Assembly: GCA_004195315.1 (NCBI GenBank) | Contig: SDWL01000039.1 | Coordinates: 1-10,234 of the forward strand | Direction of reading: 5' to 3' | Origin: Lutibacter sp. | GTDB taxonomy: Bacteria > Bacteroidota > Bacteroidia > Flavobacteriales > Flavobacteriaceae | Length of the DNA: 10,234 nucleotides | In this document: positions 1-6,394 of the stretch, one piece after another | How the letters are laid out: every line of letters begins with the position of its first letter | Position numbering within the stretch: position 1 is the first letter of the stretch | Program-made: the position numbers and the translations under genes | Notes under the pieces: generated by a model | What the model saw: the letters and a program-made list of their open reading frames with translations, nothing else | What the model was told of the DNA's origin: nothing | The model's database searches: none

Positions 1-19
1 AGATGTGTATAAGAGACAG
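1..19. other. Tn5/Nextera mosaic-end adapter (artefact)
   Basis: The first 19 bases read AGATGTGTATAAGAGACAG, which is the transposase mosaic end used in tagmentation libraries. The exact reverse complement closes the window at 10216-10234. This is library-derived sequence and not part of the genome. It supplies a spurious ATG at position 5 that is in frame with atpB and adds the false residues MYKRQ. Confidence 0.97.
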
Positions 20-997
20 GATTTTGATGTTACAGCAATGATTAATCATCATATTAGTGACGCTCATAGCTTTCATATTACATATTGGGATGGAAAACCA
101 ATATCATTACCTTTGCCAGTTATTTTATATACTGATAAAGGAATAGTAACTTTTATGAGTAGTGAATTCCAGCATAACAATGATGGTAAAGTAATTGTAG
201 AAAAAAAAGGATTGAAATTTATTTCATTTCATGAAAAAATATACCAACTAAAAGAGGGTGAAACAGAAACCTTTTTTAATGAAGAGCAATATCCTGCAAA
301 TATCATTCGCCCATTAGATTTTTCAATTACCAAGAACGTATTTTCAATGATACTTGCTTCAATAATACTATTATTAGTATTTTCTGCGGCAGGTAGATCT
401 TATAAAAATAGTAAAGATATCCCTAAAGGTTTAGCAAGGTTTTTAGAACCATTGGTGATTTTTGTACGTGATGATATTGCTAGACCAAATATTGGAGAAA
501 AAAATTATGCGCGCTTTATGCCATATCTATTAACTATTTTCTTCTTTGTATGGATAAACAACCTTATTGGCCTAGTGCCATTTTTCCCAGGGAGTGCAAA
601 CATGTCGGGAAATATAGTTTTTACAGGAGTTTTAGCCTTAATTACATTTTTAATTACCATTTTTAACGGTAATAAAAATTATTGGGCTCATATATTTGCA
701 CCTCCTATACCAAAACCTTTGTATATAATTATGATTCCTATAGAAATTATAGGAATGCTTACCAAACCATTTGCATTAATGATACGTTTATTTGCTAATA
801 TAACGGCAGGGCATATTATTATTTTAAGTTTGGTCTCGTTAATATTTATATTTGAAACAGTAGCTATTGCACCTGTTTCAGCAGTGTTTTTGTTATTTAT
901 GAATGTGTTGGAGTTGCTAGTTGCAGCTTTACAAGCATTTGTGTTTACGCTTTTATCGGCGTTATTTATTGGTCAAGCAGTAGAAGACCATCATTAA
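20..997 (+). CDS. atpB: ATP synthase Fo subunit a, 5'-truncated
   Basis: Subunit a forms the two proton half-channels of Fo in the inner membrane, next to the c-ring. The frame is open from the adapter junction, and 325 genuine residues remain (numbered here from the false ATG at 5; genuine sequence starts at residue 6). The N-terminal soluble region (about 6-108) holds the MINHHISDAHSFH motif that I associate with the long N-terminus of Bacteroidota AtpB. Several hydrophobic helices follow from about 110 to 325. The essential channel arginine is visible in LMIRLFANITAGH (R261), and the last helix contains LELLVAALQAFVFTLL with the conserved Q310. The true start lies upstream of the fragment, probably tens of codons away, and would include a signal sequence. 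The gene ends 39 bp before atpE, with which it is surely co-transcribed. The family identity is certain; only the 5' end is missing. Confidence 0.97.
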   Translation, partial: DFDVTAMINHHISDAHSFHITYWDGKPISLPLPVILYTDKGIVTFMSSEFQHNNDGKVIVEKKGLKFISFHEKIYQLKEGETETFFNEEQYPANIIRPLDFSITKNVFSMILASIILLLVFSAAGRSYKNSKDIPKGLARFLEPLVIFVRDDIARPNIGEKNYARFMPYLLTIFFFVWINNLIGLVPFFPGSANMSGNIVFTGVLALITFLITIFNGNKNYWAHIFAPPIPKPLYIIMIPIEIIGMLTKPFALMIRLFANITAGHIIILSLVSLIFIFETVAIAPVSAVFLLFMNVLELLVAALQAFVFTLLSALFIGQAVEDHH

Positions 998-1036
998 AAT
1001 GAATTATTTAATTATTAATTATAAATTTTAGAAACT

Positions 1037-1237
1037 ATGGTATTAGCTGGAATTGGTGCTGGATTAGCTGTTATTGGAGCAGGAATCGGTATTGGAAAAA
1101 TTGGTGGATCGGCAATGGATGCAATTGCTCGTCAGCCGGAAGCTGCTTCGAAAATTCAAACTGCAATGATTATTGCCGCTGCCTTAATTGAAGGTGTAGC
1201 TTTATTCGCTGTAGTTGTAGCGTTAATTGCTAAGTAA
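1037..1237 (+). CDS. atpE: ATP synthase Fo subunit c (c-ring proteolipid)
   Basis: This is a 66-residue hairpin protein that oligomerises into the rotor ring of Fo. Helix 1 (about 3-26) is glycine/alanine-rich (GIGAGLAVIGAGIGIG). The polar loop ARQPE (31-35) contacts gamma/epsilon. Helix 2 (about 40-64) carries the ion-binding carboxylate E52 in ALIEGVALFA. The residues usually needed for sodium coupling are absent: the position equivalent to the helix-1 Gln is Ile19, and the residue after E52 is Gly rather than Ser. Proton coupling is therefore inferred. No clear Shine-Dalgarno precedes the ATG, as is usual in Bacteroidota. A strong hairpin lies just downstream (1257-1287). Length and sequence are complete. 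Confidence 0.97.
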   Translation: MVLAGIGAGLAVIGAGIGIGKIGGSAMDAIARQPEAASKIQTAMIIAAALIEGVALFAVVVALIAK

Positions 1238-1256
1238 TTTTTGATCAAAATAAGTT

Positions 1257-1287
1257 TTAATCCTGCAACGGTTGGTTGCAGGATTAA
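1257..1287 (+). promoter_or_regulatory. Intra-operon hairpin between atpE and atpF
   Basis: A perfect 13-bp inverted repeat, TTAATCCTGCAAC (1257-1269) and GTTGCAGGATTAA (1275-1287), encloses the loop GGTTG. It is followed by ACTTTTAAAAAG, so there are only four Ts and it would be a weak terminator at best. It fills the 89-bp gap after the c-subunit gene. Inference: it may act as a partial terminator or a 3'-end stabiliser that raises the level of atpBE mRNA, matching the high c-subunit copy number. Confidence 0.75.
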
Positions 1288-1326
1288 CTTTTAAAAAGTA
1301 AAATTTAATAAACAACAATATAAGTT

Positions 1327-1818
1327 ATGAACTTTGTAGCACCAGAAAGTTTAGTATTTTGGACATCAATAATATTTTTAATATTGCTTCTCTTGCTAAA
1401 GAAATTTGCATGGAAACCTATTTTAGGTGCTGTGAATGAAAGAGAAGACACCATTAGAACAGCCTTAAAAGAAGCTGAAAATGCACGTAAAGAAATGCAA
1501 AACTTAACGGCTGATAATGAGCGTATTTTAAAAGAAGCACGTGCAGAACGTGATACTCTTTTAAAAGAAGCGCGCGAAATAAAAGAAAGCATAATTATAG
1601 ACGCCAGAGAAGAGGCTAAAGTTCAAACTACTAAAATAATTGAACAAGCACAAGCAACTATTCAGTCTGAAAAACAAGCTGCAATTACTGATTTAAAAAA
1701 CCAAGTAGCTGAATTATCAATTGGTATTGCTGAAAAAGTTGTGAGAGGTGATTTATCCGATATAAACAAGCAAACAAAACTTGTTGAAGATTTGTTAAAA
1801 GAAGTAACTATTAGTTAA
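1327..1818 (+). CDS. atpF: ATP synthase Fo subunit b (peripheral stalk)
   Basis: The 163-residue subunit b has the expected plan. A short N-terminus (MNFVAPESLVFW) leads into one transmembrane helix at about 9-24, then the basic KKFAWKPI junction, then a long charged alpha-helical coiled coil (about 35-160) rich in Glu, Lys, Ala and Arg. It dimerises to form the stator arm linking subunit a to delta and alpha. The length is typical of the family. The ATG follows a poor ribosome-binding context (ATATAAGTT), and atpH begins only 10 bp after the stop. An opposite-strand open frame inside it (1305-1592) is a shadow. Confidence 0.96.
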   Translation: MNFVAPESLVFWTSIIFLILLLLLKKFAWKPILGAVNEREDTIRTALKEAENARKEMQNLTADNERILKEARAERDTLLKEAREIKESIIIDAREEAKVQTTKIIEQAQATIQSEKQAAITDLKNQVAELSIGIAEKVVRGDLSDINKQTKLVEDLLKEVTIS

Positions 1819-1828
1819 TTAAATTTAA

Positions 1829-2386
1829 ATGAGCGGATCTAAAGCAGCAGTACGATATGCAAAAGCAATACTAAGTTTTGCACTTGAACAACAAAAAGAA
1901 GTTCAGGTGAACGAAGACATGTTACTGATTACAAATACAATTGAAGAAAGTAAAGATTTACAATTGTTGCTTAGTAGCCCAATTATTAAATCTCAATTGA
2001 AAAAAGTAGCTATAAAAGAAGTATTTTCTTCTAAAGTTACAAGTTTAACAATAGGGTTAATAGATTTATTAATTGATAATAAAAGATTATCAATTTTAAA
2101 TGATGTAGCAAAAAAATACACCGTTCTTTTCGATAAATTAAAAGGAATAGAAGTGGCGAAAGTAACTACTGCAGTTCCTTTAACGGAAGCTTTAAACAAA
2201 CTAGTTTTAAGTAAAGTAAAAGAAATCACAGGGAAAGAAGCAACTATTGAAAATAATGTAAATCCTGATATTTTAGGAGGATTTATATTACGCATTGGAG
2301 ATGTTCAATATGATGCAAGTATTGCAAATAAATTACAAGGATTAAAAAGACAATTTGAAAGCGAAAGTTTTATTTCAAAATTGTAA
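1829..2386 (+). CDS. atpH: ATP synthase F1 subunit delta
   Basis: This 185-residue protein is the OSCP/delta subunit that joins the b stalk to the top of the alpha3beta3 head. The N-terminal helical domain begins SKAAVRYAKAILSFALEQ (about 3-20), the canonical delta start, followed by the long helical region to about 105. The C-terminal domain contains the family signature around DILGGFILRIGD (147-158), then YDASIANKLQGLKRQF. The gene starts 10 bp after atpF and ends 34 bp before atpA. The length is normal and I see no oddities. Delta is the least conserved subunit, but the position between atpF and atpA makes the call secure. Confidence 0.95.
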   Translation: MSGSKAAVRYAKAILSFALEQQKEVQVNEDMLLITNTIEESKDLQLLLSSPIIKSQLKKVAIKEVFSSKVTSLTIGLIDLLIDNKRLSILNDVAKKYTVLFDKLKGIEVAKVTTAVPLTEALNKLVLSKVKEITGKEATIENNVNPDILGGFILRIGDVQYDASIANKLQGLKRQFESESFISKL

Positions 2387-2420
2387 TATATAAAGATTTT
2401 AGTTTTAAAAATTATATAAA

Positions 2421-3998
2421 ATGGCATCAATAAAACCAGCTGAAGTTTCAGCGATTTTAAAACAACAATTAGCAGGATTTGAAGCATCAGCTTCATTGGA
2501 CGAAGTAGGAACAGTATTGCAAGTAGGTGATGGTATAGCACGTGTGTACGGTTTATCTAATGTTCAATACGGTGAGCTAGTTGAGTTTGAAGATGGATTA
2601 GAGGGAATTGTATTAAACTTAGAAGAAGACAATGTAGGTGTTGTTTTATTAGGTCATTCTAAATCAATCACAGAAGGATCAACCGTAAAACGTACGGAAA
2701 GAATTGCTTCATTAAAAGTTGGTGAAGGAATTGTTGGACGTGTTGTAAATACATTAGGTTTACCAATTGATGGTAAAGGACCAATTCAAGGAGAAACTTT
2801 TGAAATGCCTTTAGAGCGTAAAGCTCCAGGTGTAATTTTTCGTCAGCCAGTAACTGAACCATTACAAACAGGTGTAAAAGCTGTTGATGCAATGATTCCT
2901 GTTGGTAGAGGTCAACGTGAGCTTATTATTGGTGACCGTCAAACAGGGAAATCAACAGTTGCTATTGATACTATTATCAATCAAAAAGAATTTTACGATG
3001 CTGGAGTACCAGTATATTGTATATACGTTGCAATAGGTCAAAAAGCATCTACGGTTGCTGGAATTGCAAATTTATTAGAAGAAAAAGGAGCTATGGCATA
3101 TACAACAATTGTTGCTGCTAATGCTTCTGACCCAGCATCAATGCAAGTTTATGCTCCAATGGGAGGTGCTGCAATTGGAGAGTACTTTAGAGATACAGGT
3201 CGACCTGCTTTAATTGTTTATGATGATTTATCTAAACAAGCAGTTGCGTATCGTGAAATTTCATTGTTATTACGTCGTCCACCAGGACGTGAGGCTTATC
3301 CAGGTGACGTTTTCTACTTACACTCTCGTTTATTAGAACGTGCTTCAAAAGTAATTAATAATGATATTATTGCTGCTCAAATGAATGATGTGCCAGCTTC
3401 TTTAGTTGGAAAAGTAAAAGGTGGAGGTTCATTAACAGCTTTACCAATTATTGAAACACAAGCAGGAGATGTATCAGCATATATTCCTACAAACGTAATT
3501 TCAATTACTGATGGACAAATTTTCTTAGAATCTGATTTATTTAACTCAGGTGTACGTCCTGCAATTAACGTTGGTATTTCGGTATCTCGTGTGGGTGGTA
3601 ATGCTCAAATTAAATCAATGAAAAAAGTAGCAGGTACTTTAAAATTAGATCAAGCACAATACCGTGAACTAGAAGCGTTCGCTAAGTTTGGTTCAGATTT
3701 GGATGCTGCAACTTTAAATGTAATTGAAAAAGGAAAACGTAATGTGGAGATTTTAAAACAAAATGAAGCAGATCCGTTTAAAGTTGAAGATCAAATTGCA
3801 ATTATTTATGCAGGTTCTAAAAACTTGTTAAGAGCAGTTCCTGTTGAAAAAGTAAAAGAATTCGAAAAAGATTATATTGAATATCTAAATGTAAAACACA
3901 GAGATACCTTAGATATTTTAAAAGCGGGTAAATTAACTGATGAAGTTATTGACATTTTAACAAGTGTAGCTAAAGAAATTTCAGCAAAATACGCTTAA
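2421..3998 (+). CDS. atpA: ATP synthase F1 subunit alpha
   Basis: This complete 525-residue alpha subunit is the non-catalytic nucleotide-binding partner of beta in the F1 head. The N-terminal beta-barrel domain spans about 25-95. The nucleotide-binding domain has the Walker A loop GDRQTGKST (171-179) and a Walker B strand ALIVYDD (263-269). The alpha/beta signature PAINVGISVSRVG (380-392) includes the arginine that reaches into the catalytic site of beta (R390 by motif position). The helical C-terminal domain follows from about 395. The start MASIKPAEVSAILKQQL matches the usual N-terminus, and the length fits the slightly longer Bacteroidota alpha. The 98-bp gap to atpG carries a REP-like hairpin pair. 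Confidence 0.98.
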   Translation: MASIKPAEVSAILKQQLAGFEASASLDEVGTVLQVGDGIARVYGLSNVQYGELVEFEDGLEGIVLNLEEDNVGVVLLGHSKSITEGSTVKRTERIASLKVGEGIVGRVVNTLGLPIDGKGPIQGETFEMPLERKAPGVIFRQPVTEPLQTGVKAVDAMIPVGRGQRELIIGDRQTGKSTVAIDTIINQKEFYDAGVPVYCIYVAIGQKASTVAGIANLLEEKGAMAYTTIVAANASDPASMQVYAPMGGAAIGEYFRDTGRPALIVYDDLSKQAVAYREISLLLRRPPGREAYPGDVFYLHSRLLERASKVINNDIIAAQMNDVPASLVGKVKGGGSLTALPIIETQAGDVSAYIPTNVISITDGQIFLESDLFNSGVRPAINVGISVSRVGGNAQIKSMKKVAGTLKLDQAQYRELEAFAKFGSDLDAATLNVIEKGKRNVEILKQNEADPFKVEDQIAIIYAGSKNLLRAVPVEKVKEFEKDYIEYLNVKHRDTLDILKAGKLTDEVIDILTSVAKEISAKYA

Positions 3999-4011
3999 TA
4001 TATAAATTGAT

Positions 4012-4031
4012 ATTCTAGCGAAAGCGGGAAT
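4012..4031 (+). repeat. REP-like hairpin, left unit (GAAA loop)
   Basis: ATTCTAGC (4012-4019) pairs with GCGGGAAT (4024-4031) around a GAAA loop, a GNRA tetraloop. One position would be a G-U wobble and one is a mismatch relative to the perfect arm ATTCCCGC. The sequence is G+C-rich against an AT-rich background. It resembles the dispersed intergenic element built on ATTCCCGC-gaaa-GCGGGAAT that I recall from flavobacterial genomes. Confidence 0.6.
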
Positions 4032-4058
4032 CTCATAATTTGGAGTTCGTTTAAAAAG

Positions 4059-4079
4059 ATTCCGTATCAAGTGCGGAAT
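4059..4079 (+). repeat. REP-like hairpin, right unit
   Basis: ATTCCG (4059-4064) and CGGAAT (4074-4079) are inverted around TATCAAGTG and followed by GACA. AGATTCC at 4057-4063 is also the reverse complement of GGAATCT at 4027-4033, so this unit is in opposite orientation to the left unit. The two form a BIME-like inverted pair within the atpA-atpG gap. The core GATTCCGTATCAAGTGCGG resembles a dispersed repeat in related genomes (from memory, not searched here). Confidence 0.6.
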
Positions 4080-4096
4080 GACAGATAAAATTTAAA

Positions 4097-4957
4097 ATGG
4101 CAAACTTAAAAGAAATACGTAACAGAATTACATCCATTGGATCAACAATGCAAATTACCAGTGCTATGAAAATGGTATCTGCTGCAAAGTTGAAAAAAGC
4201 ACAAGATGCAATTACTCAAATGCGTCCGTATGCTAATAAGTTAACAGAACTTTTACAAAGTTTAAGTGCAACTTTAGAAGATGAAGTAGGTGGTGTTTAT
4301 TCCGAGCAAAAAGAAGTTTCAAAAGTATTATTAGTTGCAATCACTTCAAATAGAGGTTTGTGCGGTGGTTTTAATTCAAATGTGATTAAGGCATCTATTA
4401 AAAATATTGAAGATAATTATAAAGGTAAGCAAGTTGATATTTTAACTATTGGTAAAAAAGGAAACGATATTTTAGCTAAAAACTACACTGTTATTGAAAA
4501 TCATAATGGTATTTTTGATGATTTAACATTTGACAATGTTGCTGTTATTGCTGAAAAAATAATGAGTTTGTTTGCTGAAGGAGAGTATGATAGAGTTGAA
4601 TTGGTTTACAACCGATTTAAAAATGCCGCAACACAAATTGAAACCATTGAACAGTTTTTACCTATTGAACCAATAAAAGGCGATATAAAACTAAATACAG
4701 ATTATCTTTTTGAGCCTACAAAAGCAGAAATTGTGTTGGAACTGATTCCAAAATCTTTAAAAACACAATTGTATAAAGCTATTAGAGATTCATTTGCATC
4801 GGAACATGGAGCTCGTATGACAGCAATGCATAAAGCAACGGATAATGCAACTGAATTACGTGATGATTTATTATTAACTTATAATAAAGCACGTCAGGCT
4901 GCCATTACTAATGAAATATTAGAAATTGTTGGAGGTGCTGAGGCATTGAATAATTAG
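4097..4957 (+). CDS. atpG: ATP synthase F1 subunit gamma
   Basis: Gamma is the central rotor shaft that couples c-ring rotation to the catalytic head. The 286-residue product is complete. The N-terminal helix reads NLKEIRNRITSIGSTMQIT, followed by SAMKMVSAAKLKKAQ. The Rossmann-like body carries the conserved SNRGLCGGFN patch. The C-terminal helix includes the gamma signature ITNEILEIVGGAEA (270-283). It is the last gene of this operon: instead of atpD and atpC, an intrinsic terminator follows at 5041-5075. This fits the Bacteroidota arrangement in which atpD-atpC form a separate locus. The start is preceded by the REP-like pair, so its translation or mRNA stability might differ from that of atpA. 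Confidence 0.97.
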   Translation: MANLKEIRNRITSIGSTMQITSAMKMVSAAKLKKAQDAITQMRPYANKLTELLQSLSATLEDEVGGVYSEQKEVSKVLLVAITSNRGLCGGFNSNVIKASIKNIEDNYKGKQVDILTIGKKGNDILAKNYTVIENHNGIFDDLTFDNVAVIAEKIMSLFAEGEYDRVELVYNRFKNAATQIETIEQFLPIEPIKGDIKLNTDYLFEPTKAEIVLELIPKSLKTQLYKAIRDSFASEHGARMTAMHKATDNATELRDDLLLTYNKARQAAITNEILEIVGGAEALNN

Positions 4958-5040
4958 GCGTAGATATTGCGAATGTCAAATTTTCTAAAGCAGAAGTTTT
5001 AATTACTTAGGCTGAAACACTAAATAATAAAATAAATTTA

Positions 5041-5075
5041 AAAGAGCTTATCAATTATGATAAGCTCTTTTTTTT
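5041..5075 (+). terminator. Rho-independent terminator of the atp operon
   Basis: A perfect 13-bp stem, AAAGAGCTTATCA (5041-5053) with TGATAAGCTCTTT (5058-5070), has a four-base loop (ATTA) and a run of eight Ts ending at 5075. It lies 83 bp after the atpG stop. The intervening 4958-5040 is AT-rich, and I see no gene in it. Confidence 0.93.
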
Positions 5076-5123
5076 GTAGTTTGGTATACAGTTTGTATAT
5101 ATTCTTAAAAACACAATTCAATT

Positions 5124-5603
5124 ATGAATAAATTAGGAATCATTTTAAGTGCGGTAATCATATTGTTAGCGTTTTCATTTTGTAGCGCATCTAAAGAAAT
5201 AACTCAAGGAAATCACCCCTTTAAAGTTACAAACGCAACTTATAATACATGGGTTGGTGGTCAACCAGGAGTTAAGGGAATTAAAGTTGTTATTACCATT
5301 AACAACACTGAAATTCAACTGGATTCTGTTGTTTTTAGAAATAAGAAAACTTCCTTAAAAAAAGATATCAGTACAGAATCACCAACTTTTGTAGGAGTTT
5401 TTACACTTCCTAATCCTGAAAAGGATTATATTTTACATAAAAATCCTTTAAATGAATATGGAAACACTCCTTTAAATAAATCTTTAAATACTCCTTTTGC
5501 AGTTAAAAAGAATGAAGCAGTAGTGAGTTATTTATTGGACAATAAAACTTATTATTATAAAATTGATGAAGTAAAAGAAATAAAATCAACTGTAAAATAT
5601 TAA
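5124..5603 (+). CDS. Small secreted protein of unknown function
   Basis: This 159-residue protein has an N-terminal signal peptide: MNK, then a hydrophobic stretch at about 4-19, then CSAS. The cysteine at 20 is preceded by Phe at -1, which does not fit a lipobox, so signal peptidase I cleavage near residues 22-23 is more likely than lipidation. The mature part looks like a small beta-rich domain with distinctive segments TYNTWVGGQPGVKGI (39-53), TINNTEIQLDSVVFRN (58-73) and YILHKNPLNEYGNTP (102-116). I recognise the general type as a conserved flavobacterial periplasmic hypothetical from memory, but no function is known to me. It follows the atp terminator, so it is a separate unit. Its stop directly abuts the remains of a convergent pseudogene, with no terminator visible between them. 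Confidence 0.8.
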   Translation: MNKLGIILSAVIILLAFSFCSASKEITQGNHPFKVTNATYNTWVGGQPGVKGIKVVITINNTEIQLDSVVFRNKKTSLKKDISTESPTFVGVFTLPNPEKDYILHKNPLNEYGNTPLNKSLNTPFAVKKNEAVVSYLLDNKTYYYKIDEVKEIKSTVKY

Positions 5604-6299
5604 TTAAAAAATATCTTCATTATAAGTTAATAGTATCTAATATGCTTATAAGATCTAAATTATTTTGATGTGACCAAGTATCACTTTCAATTTTGTGTTG
5701 TTTCAAACATGTATTACATTTCATAATGTGATGCGTGTATCCTTTTCCAAGTTTTGGTAATGAAATAAATTTATCAACTTCATTGTTTATTTTCATAGAA
5801 AAAGAATCAGTTTCACTCCAAGGTATATCAATCTTAATTTCACCTAAAGTGCCACTGATTTTTGCTTCTCTTTTTGAAATTGAATTAAAGCTGCTAAATA
5901 ATATTGCTTGAGCATTATTGTAATTAAATAACAAGGCTAATTGAGAAACTGCACCAGAATGATAAATGTGCGCATTTGCATTTATTTTAGTAGGAATACC
6001 TAATAATACTTAAGCTAAGAAAACAAGATGAATCCCAATATCTAGTAAGGAACCACTACCTAATTCCTTATCGTGAGGTGTATTTGCCTTAAAATAAAAA
6101 TCTACATTTATATATTTCAGTTCCCCAATTTCACCCTTATCAATACGTTGTTTTATATTGTTTATAAAAGGCTTCTGCTTTTTGTATATTTCTTGACACT
6201 ACAGCTTCCAAAGAACTGTTTTCAACTAATAATAAATCAGGCGAAAATTTATGAGCGATACCTCCAAGCTCTATAATTCCCATTAATTTTTGTATTCAA
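5604..6299 (-). pseudogene. Decayed Gfo/Idh/MocA-type NAD(P)-dependent oxidoreductase
   Basis: Pieces of one oxidoreductase can be read on the - strand in more than one frame. The 5' piece (from about 6283) gives GIIELGGIAHKFSPDLLLVE, the Rossmann start of the family, then AVVSRNIQKAEAF. A second piece in another frame gives INNIKQRIDKGEIGELKY and GSGSLLDIGIHLVFLA; it stops at a TAA (6012-6010) and continues in frame as VLLGIPTKINANAHIYHSG through ISGTLGEIKIDIPW and KIESDTWSHQNNLDLISILD to a stop at 5620. Roughly 80 residues are missing near 6165-6172, including the segment that normally holds the catalytic Glu-Lys-Pro motif. The start is damaged too: TTG at 6299 stands where an ATG would fit (NTKI), and about two bases are missing before the W-G-I-I. 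An alternative frame at the 3' end gives YNEDIF, suggesting another shift. Intact relatives are about 320-330 aa; this remnant could not be functional. Confidence 0.88.
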
Positions 6300-6350
6300 A
6301 ATATTAAATTTTAAAAATTTGAAAACTAGTAATATGCAAATAAATATTTT

Positions 6351-6367
6351 TTGGCACAGATTTTGGA
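6351..6367 (+). promoter_or_regulatory. Putative sigma-54 (-24/-12) promoter
   Basis: TTGGCACAGATTTTGGA matches the sigma-54 pattern TTGGCACG-N4-TTGCA, with A for G after the CAC and GG for GC at -12. The -24 GG (6353-6354) and -12 dinucleotide (6365-6366) are separated by the required 10 bases. It would start transcription near 6377-6379, giving a leader of roughly 16-24 nt to the lipoprotein gene. I see no TAnnTTTG-type -7 element in the 95 bp upstream of that gene. Confidence 0.5.
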
Positions 6368-6394
6368 ATTGATGAAGTGTAACCAATAAAATAA

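Noticed and set aside
1305..1592. A - strand open frame opposite atpF.
   Set aside because: Shadow of the coiled-coil codons of atpF; the product is Ser/Arg/Phe-rich and without family features.
1993..2892. Three - strand open frames opposite atpH and atpA (1993-2295, 2305-2541, 2668-2892).
   Set aside because: All are antisense to well-conserved ATP synthase genes and have compositionally biased products.
4958..5040. A possible coding remnant between atpG and the terminator (a short frame reading VKFSKAEVLIT).
   Set aside because: Too short to assign to any family and without a start; treated as 3' untranslated sequence.
5082..5097. A sigma-54-like site before the 159-aa secreted protein (TGGTATACAGTTTGTA).
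   Set aside because: The GG-N10-G spacing is present, but the CACG block and the -12 C are lost, so the match is too weak to call.
5620..5934. A stand-alone 104-residue - strand protein.
   Set aside because: Its sequence is the C-terminal part of the Gfo/Idh/MocA pseudogene, and the same frame extends upstream with homology to the TAA at 6012-6010.
6073..6276. A 67-codon + strand open frame.
   Set aside because: It lies antisense to the oxidoreductase pseudogene, has a low-complexity Ile/Phe/Tyr-rich product and no convincing start signal; the homology signal is on the other strand.
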